Shown piece after piece: positions 60,449 through 64,000 of a DNA stretch of 64,000 nt. Made by a program: the position numbers and the translations under genes. The DNA comes from Candidatus Poribacteria bacterium. Its GTDB lineage: Bacteria > Poribacteria > WGA-4E > WGA-3G. A model generated the notes under the pieces. That model made no database searches and had not been told where the DNA came from. It saw only the letters and a list, made by a program, of their open reading frames with translations. Numbering within the stretch: position 1 is the first letter of the stretch; each line of letters starts with the position of its first letter. The DNA is taken from the NCBI GenBank assembly GCA_022827185.1, contig JAJDTM010000002.1, forward strand, positions 127,560-191,559, read 5' to 3'.

Positions 60449-61754
60449 CAAAGTCCCCCCGTAAGATACGTTCAGAAGGAGATAACGCGCTTTCCTCGTC
60501 CAACACAGTCTCAATATCTGGTTTCTTCCATAGCGGTCCGATATGCATCATTGTAAAGGGTTCAATTTCTGTATTTCCGTTAACCTTACGGCAAACGTAC
60601 AAAGATTCAGGAGGGATTAAGTCAGGCAAAAGTGCCGAATGGGTTGTCACAATGAACTGGATATCTTCAAGAATCATACGGGTTTCCAAAAACCGAGCGA
60701 CGCGTCGAATCCTACGCGGATGAACGCCGTTTTCCGGTTCCTCAAACCCTATCAACGCCGGCGGTTCTTTGGCACTAACGAGTGCCAAAAGCCCTAAAAT
60801 TCGGAGTGTGCCTTCCGATAAACTCCGTGCAGAAACCCGTTTTTCGCCTTCACGCAGTGCGAATTCCACCTCGCCTAAATTATTGACCCCGACTTCGATG
60901 CCCGTCACGGACGGAATCATAGCCTGAAGAGATTTCTCGACGGATTCAAACTGTCGCGGATTGAGACCTTGTAAAGTATTAAGAAAGGCTGCGAGGTCTT
61001 CCCCCATCAACCCGATATGATGCACTTCCTTAACAGGATTTGGGAATCGCATGCGTTCACGCGGCTCAAAGTAGAAGGTAAACCAACTCGCCAATTCTTG
61101 TCGCATCGCGACCAGATGCGGGTGGTGAGGTGGATAGTGCGCCATTGAAAGGATACTATAACTGAGACCGCGCTCGTAGTGGGCAGGATACGCTTGTCCC
61201 TCCATCCGCAAATGCAGCTGATTATCGACCTGTTCCAAAAACGGTTTCCGTTTCTGACTCAACTCGCCTTTGGTATTCAGCGCGGCAAGATACTCGTCCG
61301 CTACACGTAAAATGCCCAACTTTGGGAGCATCTCAATCTCAATCCGATACCGAAGGTCTTTCGCCCGCACGGTAGGTGGTGACCGTTTTGAAACAGATTC
61401 ATCTCCATCAAGTGGCGTGCGTCTCGTCTCCTGAATCTGCCGATTGACACTCTCAACGATTTTCGGAGAAAGCTGAATATCTACCTCTATACTAAATGAT
61501 ACTGTTTCCTGTTCCAAGAGGCTCTTGATGCCTTCCTTTCCAAAAGTGAACGACTCCAGTGCGTGTCCTCGATAAGGTGGGTCAAACGCTTCTTTTAAGG
61601 TCCGACGGGTCGCCACGCGCGACAGGAGGTGTAAGGCATCAAGGAAATTGCTTTTTCCTGAAGCGTTAGGCCCCACAAGCACAGCAAGGTGCTCAAAGTT
61701 TACCTCAAGATCCATGAGTGATTTATACCCTTGAATTTTGATTCGCTTCAGCAT
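60441..61754 (-). CDS. RecF/OLD-like AAA ATPase (AAA_21 type)
   Basis: A 437-residue ATPase. Walker A is GPNASGKSNF (28-37) directly after an N-terminal strand (MLKRIKIQGYKSLMDLEV). The ABC-type signature is SLSEGTLRIL, Walker B is ALIGFEEPENGVHP, and the switch is VTTHSALLPDL. This is the RecF/SMC-like class found in defence nucleases and DNA repair. No nuclease domain is fused. The next gene probably supplies it. ATG 61754 follows GGAGGT, the preferred start. The protein ends in RGDFDA, overlapping the partner gene. Confidence 0.85.
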   Translation of the reverse strand: MLKRIKIQGYKSLMDLEVNFEHLAVLVGPNASGKSNFLDALHLLSRVATRRTLKEAFDPPYRGHALESFTFGKEGIKSLLEQETVSFSIEVDIQLSPKIVESVNRQIQETRRTPLDGDESVSKRSPPTVRAKDLRYRIEIEMLPKLGILRVADEYLAALNTKGELSQKRKPFLEQVDNQLHLRMEGQAYPAHYERGLSYSILSMAHYPPHHPHLVAMRQELASWFTFYFEPRERMRFPNPVKEVHHIGLMGEDLAAFLNTLQGLNPRQFESVEKSLQAMIPSVTGIEVGVNNLGEVEFALREGEKRVSARSLSEGTLRILGLLALVSAKEPPALIGFEEPENGVHPRRIRRVARFLETRMILEDIQFIVTTHSALLPDLIPPESLYVCRKVNGNTEIEPFTMMHIGPLWKKPDIETVLDEESALSPSERILRGDFDA

Positions 61755-61774
61755 AGTAGCGTACCTCCGTTTGA

Positions 61775-62572
61775 TCAATATCCGAGACCTCGCAGATATT
61801 CTCGGTTTACGACCGCGGCTTCGGCTGCCGGACGCGGCGGATACGGACGATCCAGTTCGACAGACACCCATCCGTCATAACCGACTGATTCAAGTCCTTC
61901 AAGTGCGGCTTTGACATCAAGCCCCAAGTTTCCTGCGCCCAGTTCCGCGAAACGCGCCTTCTCACCGAAGCGTTGCGTTCTGTAATCCCAAGTTTCGGGA
62001 TCATCGGCGTGGCAGTCTTTAAGATGGACATGTCCAATCCGATTTCGTAAATTTTCGCTTTCAAAGACCTGCATCGGATCGCTTCCCGCAGCGAGCATGT
62101 GTCCTGTGTCAAACAGCAGCCAGAGACTCGGTGCTGCTGCCATGAGACGTTCCGCATCATCAACCGTCTCAAGCATCGTGCCGAGATGGGCATGGTGGAA
62201 ACCTTTGATGTTGTGAGCGTCACAATACGCGAGGATGTCGTCTAATGTTCGGGCGGCATTCTCAAAATCGGCATCGCTTGGATCGGCACCGCCCCATTCA
62301 CCTCGACGTAATGATGGAACTTCAGCGGCGTTATTGCCCAAAGTAATGTTGAAACGGACCCTGTCGAGTCCTGCTCCACCCGCGTTGACGATATGGAGTC
62401 CGAGACTCCGCGCAAGCGTTGCCATCTCAACGAGTCCTTCTGCCCCTTCAAAAGGAACGCTTTCTACGCCTTCCCAACCGGCATCGGCAACTTCGCGCAA
62501 CACTTTTTCTGGGTTCTCTTGCTGTTCTCCACCAAACTGAATGAGATGACATGCGAATTTTAATTTGCTCAT
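61775..62572 (-). CDS. Sugar phosphate isomerase/epimerase (AP endonuclease 2 fold)
   Basis: A 265-residue TIM barrel. Metal-binding and catalytic residues lie in GFHHAHLGTMLET, LLFDTGHMLAAG, VHLKDCHADD and VSVELDRPYPP, the His/Asp/Glu pattern of xylose isomerase-like epimerases. The substrate is unknown, probably a sugar or inosose. ATG 62572 is the start. It lies upstream of the AAA ATPase on the same strand but is not necessarily functionally linked. Confidence 0.87.
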   Translation of the reverse strand: MSKLKFACHLIQFGGEQQENPEKVLREVADAGWEGVESVPFEGAEGLVEMATLARSLGLHIVNAGGAGLDRVRFNITLGNNAAEVPSLRRGEWGGADPSDADFENAARTLDDILAYCDAHNIKGFHHAHLGTMLETVDDAERLMAAAPSLWLLFDTGHMLAAGSDPMQVFESENLRNRIGHVHLKDCHADDPETWDYRTQRFGEKARFAELGAGNLGLDVKAALEGLESVGYDGWVSVELDRPYPPRPAAEAAVVNREYLRGLGY

Positions 62573-62585
62573 GAATGTATTCCTT

Positions 62586-63278
62586 TCAGAATTTTCTATT
62601 ATTGAGTGCTGTTAAGGACAACTTCTGGTCAGGGTTTTGATATAACCACATTTCCATGTTCTTCTTAATATCTGACCACTTGCAGTCCATCATTGCATAC
62701 CAAGCCGTATCCCTGTTTCGACCTTTGATGATCATGTGCTGCCTGAAGATACCTTCAAACTTAAAACCGAGCCGTAGTGCCGCTGATCGAGAACGTTCAT
62801 TCAGAGAGTCGCATTTCCATTCGACACGGCGGTATTTTAACCTATCAAAAGCCTCACAGAGCATCAGATATACAGCTTCTGTGTTTACATTTGATCGCTG
62901 AGAATCCGGTGAATACCAGATATGTCCGAGTTCCAGTCGTCGCATATCTGAAACGATGTTCAGGAAACTCACCATACCAACCCGCTGCTTTGATTCCAAA
63001 TGGTGGACGGTAAAGAAGAGTGGATCCTCTGATTTCGCTTTTTCCTCAAGCCACTTCTGCATGTTGTGTGCGCTATCGAAGGGACCGTAACTCATGTAGG
63101 TCCAGATTTGCTCCTTTATATCCGATCCGTGCGAGCCTTCATAAAGTTCCACAACATCGGTTTGCGGATTGACAGGTGATAATGTAATGAACTTACCCTC
63201 GTAACTCCCCCTTTGAGGTAGCTCGATATGATCAATAGGTTCTATGATATTTCCAACTGGAAGAGGCAGTTGGGTCAT
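62586..63278 (-). CDS. GNAT N-acetyltransferase (RimJ/RimL-like)
   Basis: A 230-residue acetyltransferase with the ribosomal-protein/aminoacyl type plan: GKFITLSPVNPQTDVVELYE, LGHIWYSPDSQRSNVNTEAV and VEWKCDSLNERSRSAALRLG. The substrate is not identifiable. It is unrelated in detail to the three GNAT paralogues of 52-58 kb. ATG 63278 starts the gene. Confidence 0.85.
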   Translation of the reverse strand: MTQLPLPVGNIIEPIDHIELPQRGSYEGKFITLSPVNPQTDVVELYEGSHGSDIKEQIWTYMSYGPFDSAHNMQKWLEEKAKSEDPLFFTVHHLESKQRVGMVSFLNIVSDMRRLELGHIWYSPDSQRSNVNTEAVYLMLCEAFDRLKYRRVEWKCDSLNERSRSAALRLGFKFEGIFRQHMIIKGRNRDTAWYAMMDCKWSDIKKNMEMWLYQNPDQKLSLTALNNRKF

Positions 63279-63358
63279 GGCAAGTCCTTTCGTGTTAGTT
63301 ATTGCGCGCTATCTGCTGACATTCAGGGTGCTGATCGTCTTAGTGCCTCATCGAATTT

Positions 63359-64000
63359 TTATGTGTGGTGAAGCTTTCTAAGTGCAGGATTTAAACGAAA
63401 TCCTTTTTCTCGTCTTTGCGCCAATTCTTTCCACGTAGCATCGCATTCAATAAAGTGTCTCAAAACATCTTTGGCATCACGAACAACTGGTGATCCATGA
63501 CCAAAGCACATGAGGTTGAACTCGAAATTTAACAGCATTCTGAGGGATACGCGCGCTTTGTCGAGATCCACCAGATATTCAGGCGCGTTAATTCCCACTT
63601 TTCCATCCGGAATGCCGCTGTCTTTTCTGCCACCGCTGAGGAGATCGCCAATTATCAGTGCACCTTTGTGACTTTTTAGGTAGAAACAGACTTCCTCACG
63701 ATGGCGGACATTCGGTACACGCACAACTTCCACAAGATCCCAAAGCACATCTCTGTCAGCGAAAGTATCATCAAAAGTAAATTCGACCTCATCTACCTGA
63801 TTTTCATGGACTAAAACTTGGCAGTCCCATTTTCGTTTGAATTCCCTCAAACTTCTCTCGTGATAGGCACAGGTTAGCATTAGATGTGTCGGACCGCCAA
63901 GTTTGTCAATCTGCTGAATCTCATCCGCCGACAGTGGGAGTGGATCTATCAATGCTCGGAGACTGTTGCTCTCGTCTTGCACTAAAAAACTATTCCAGTT
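63359..64000 (-). CDS. MBL-fold-like protein, N-terminus cut by window edge
   Basis: The frame is open from 63359 to the end of the window. The last six codons before the GTG at 63982 read NWNSFL, which precedes VQDESNSLRALIDPLPL, and this suggests a normal metallo-beta-lactamase-fold start further upstream. The metal motif HxHxDH is not intact (LTCAYHERSLREF), but LIIGDLLSGG and MCFGHGSPV are typical of the fold's later parts. It may be a degenerate or regulatory relative. Function not assignable. Confidence 0.65.
   Translation of the reverse strand, partial: NWNSFLVQDESNSLRALIDPLPLSADEIQQIDKLGGPTHLMLTCAYHERSLREFKRKWDCQVLVHENQVDEVEFTFDDTFADRDVLWDLVEVVRVPNVRHREEVCFYLKSHKGALIIGDLLSGGRKDSGIPDGKVGINAPEYLVDLDKARVSLRMLLNFEFNLMCFGHGSPVVRDAKDVLRHFIECDATWKELAQRREKGFRLNPALRKLHHT

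Noticed and set aside
1..64000. tRNA or rRNA genes and a replication origin
   Set aside because: I found no cloverleaf-like or conserved rRNA segments and no cluster of DnaA boxes; short tRNAs could still have been missed without a covariance search.

Overview
The window looks like chromosome from an uncultivated Gram-negative bacterium. The closest match I can suggest is Candidatus Poribacteria or a neighbouring lineage. This rests on several things taken together: many LamG, TolB-propeller and Ycf48-like secreted proteins, a sulfatase and a sialidase, phytanoyl-CoA dioxygenase and Gfo/Idh/MocA genes, DUF2851, frequent GTG/TTG starts, moderate GC, and short palindromic intergenic repeats. 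No rRNA, tRNA or marker gene was read that fixes the taxonomy, so the assignment is inference.

Layout. 0-3.2 kb: end of a succinate dehydrogenase operon (membrane anchor, sdhA, sdhB). 3.2-7.0 kb: a toxin-antitoxin-like pair, an oxidoreductase and a large TPR lipoprotein. 7.0-11.7 kb: a core information-processing block, rho-rpmE-prfA-prmC, with a strong promoter far upstream of rho. 11.8-15.9 kb: a regulatory/envelope operon (ECF sigma factor, FHA protein, TPR-metallopeptidase, CvpA-like protein, TPR membrane protein). 16.2-23.2 kb: an accessory module bracketed by two kinds of short repeat. It holds an ECF sigma factor fused to an S9 peptidase, two ABC-2 permeases without an ATPase, and a second TPR membrane protein. 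23.3-27.1 kb: SGNH hydrolase, thiE, DUF2851 and a methyltransferase. 27.2-35 kb: secreted LamG proteins, sialidase, a broken PIN toxin, PhyH dioxygenase, Gfo/Idh/MocA and a Ycf48-like propeller. 35-41 kb: a divergent phosphohexomutase and a solitary type IIG restriction-modification enzyme. 41.5-48.5 kb: TolB propeller, sulfatase, VTT membrane protein, M29 aminopeptidase, DUF123, S51 peptidase and a higBA-like pair. 48.7-58 kb: a GT-C-like membrane protein, a trpD-like gene and three mosaic GNAT paralogues interleaved with ankyrin, CPT-like kinase and tartrate-dehydrogenase-family genes. 58-64 kb: gamma-glutamyltransferase, an AAA ATPase with a small acidic partner, a sugar-phosphate isomerase, another GNAT and a partial MBL-fold protein.

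The points most worth following up are: a short conserved C-terminal tail (consensus LTT-x-W-x-x-[IV]-K) ending four otherwise different exported proteins, which may be an unrecognised sorting or anchoring signal; the two-gene AAA ATPase/partner cassette at 59.85-61.75 kb; the sigma-peptidase fusion module and its bounding repeats; and a family of about 140-220 bp MITE-like elements with ATTTAGTTTT/ATTCAATTTT inverted ends. Housekeeping genes sit next to many toxin-antitoxin remnants and repeats, which suggests a genome with substantial rearrangement and small mobile elements.
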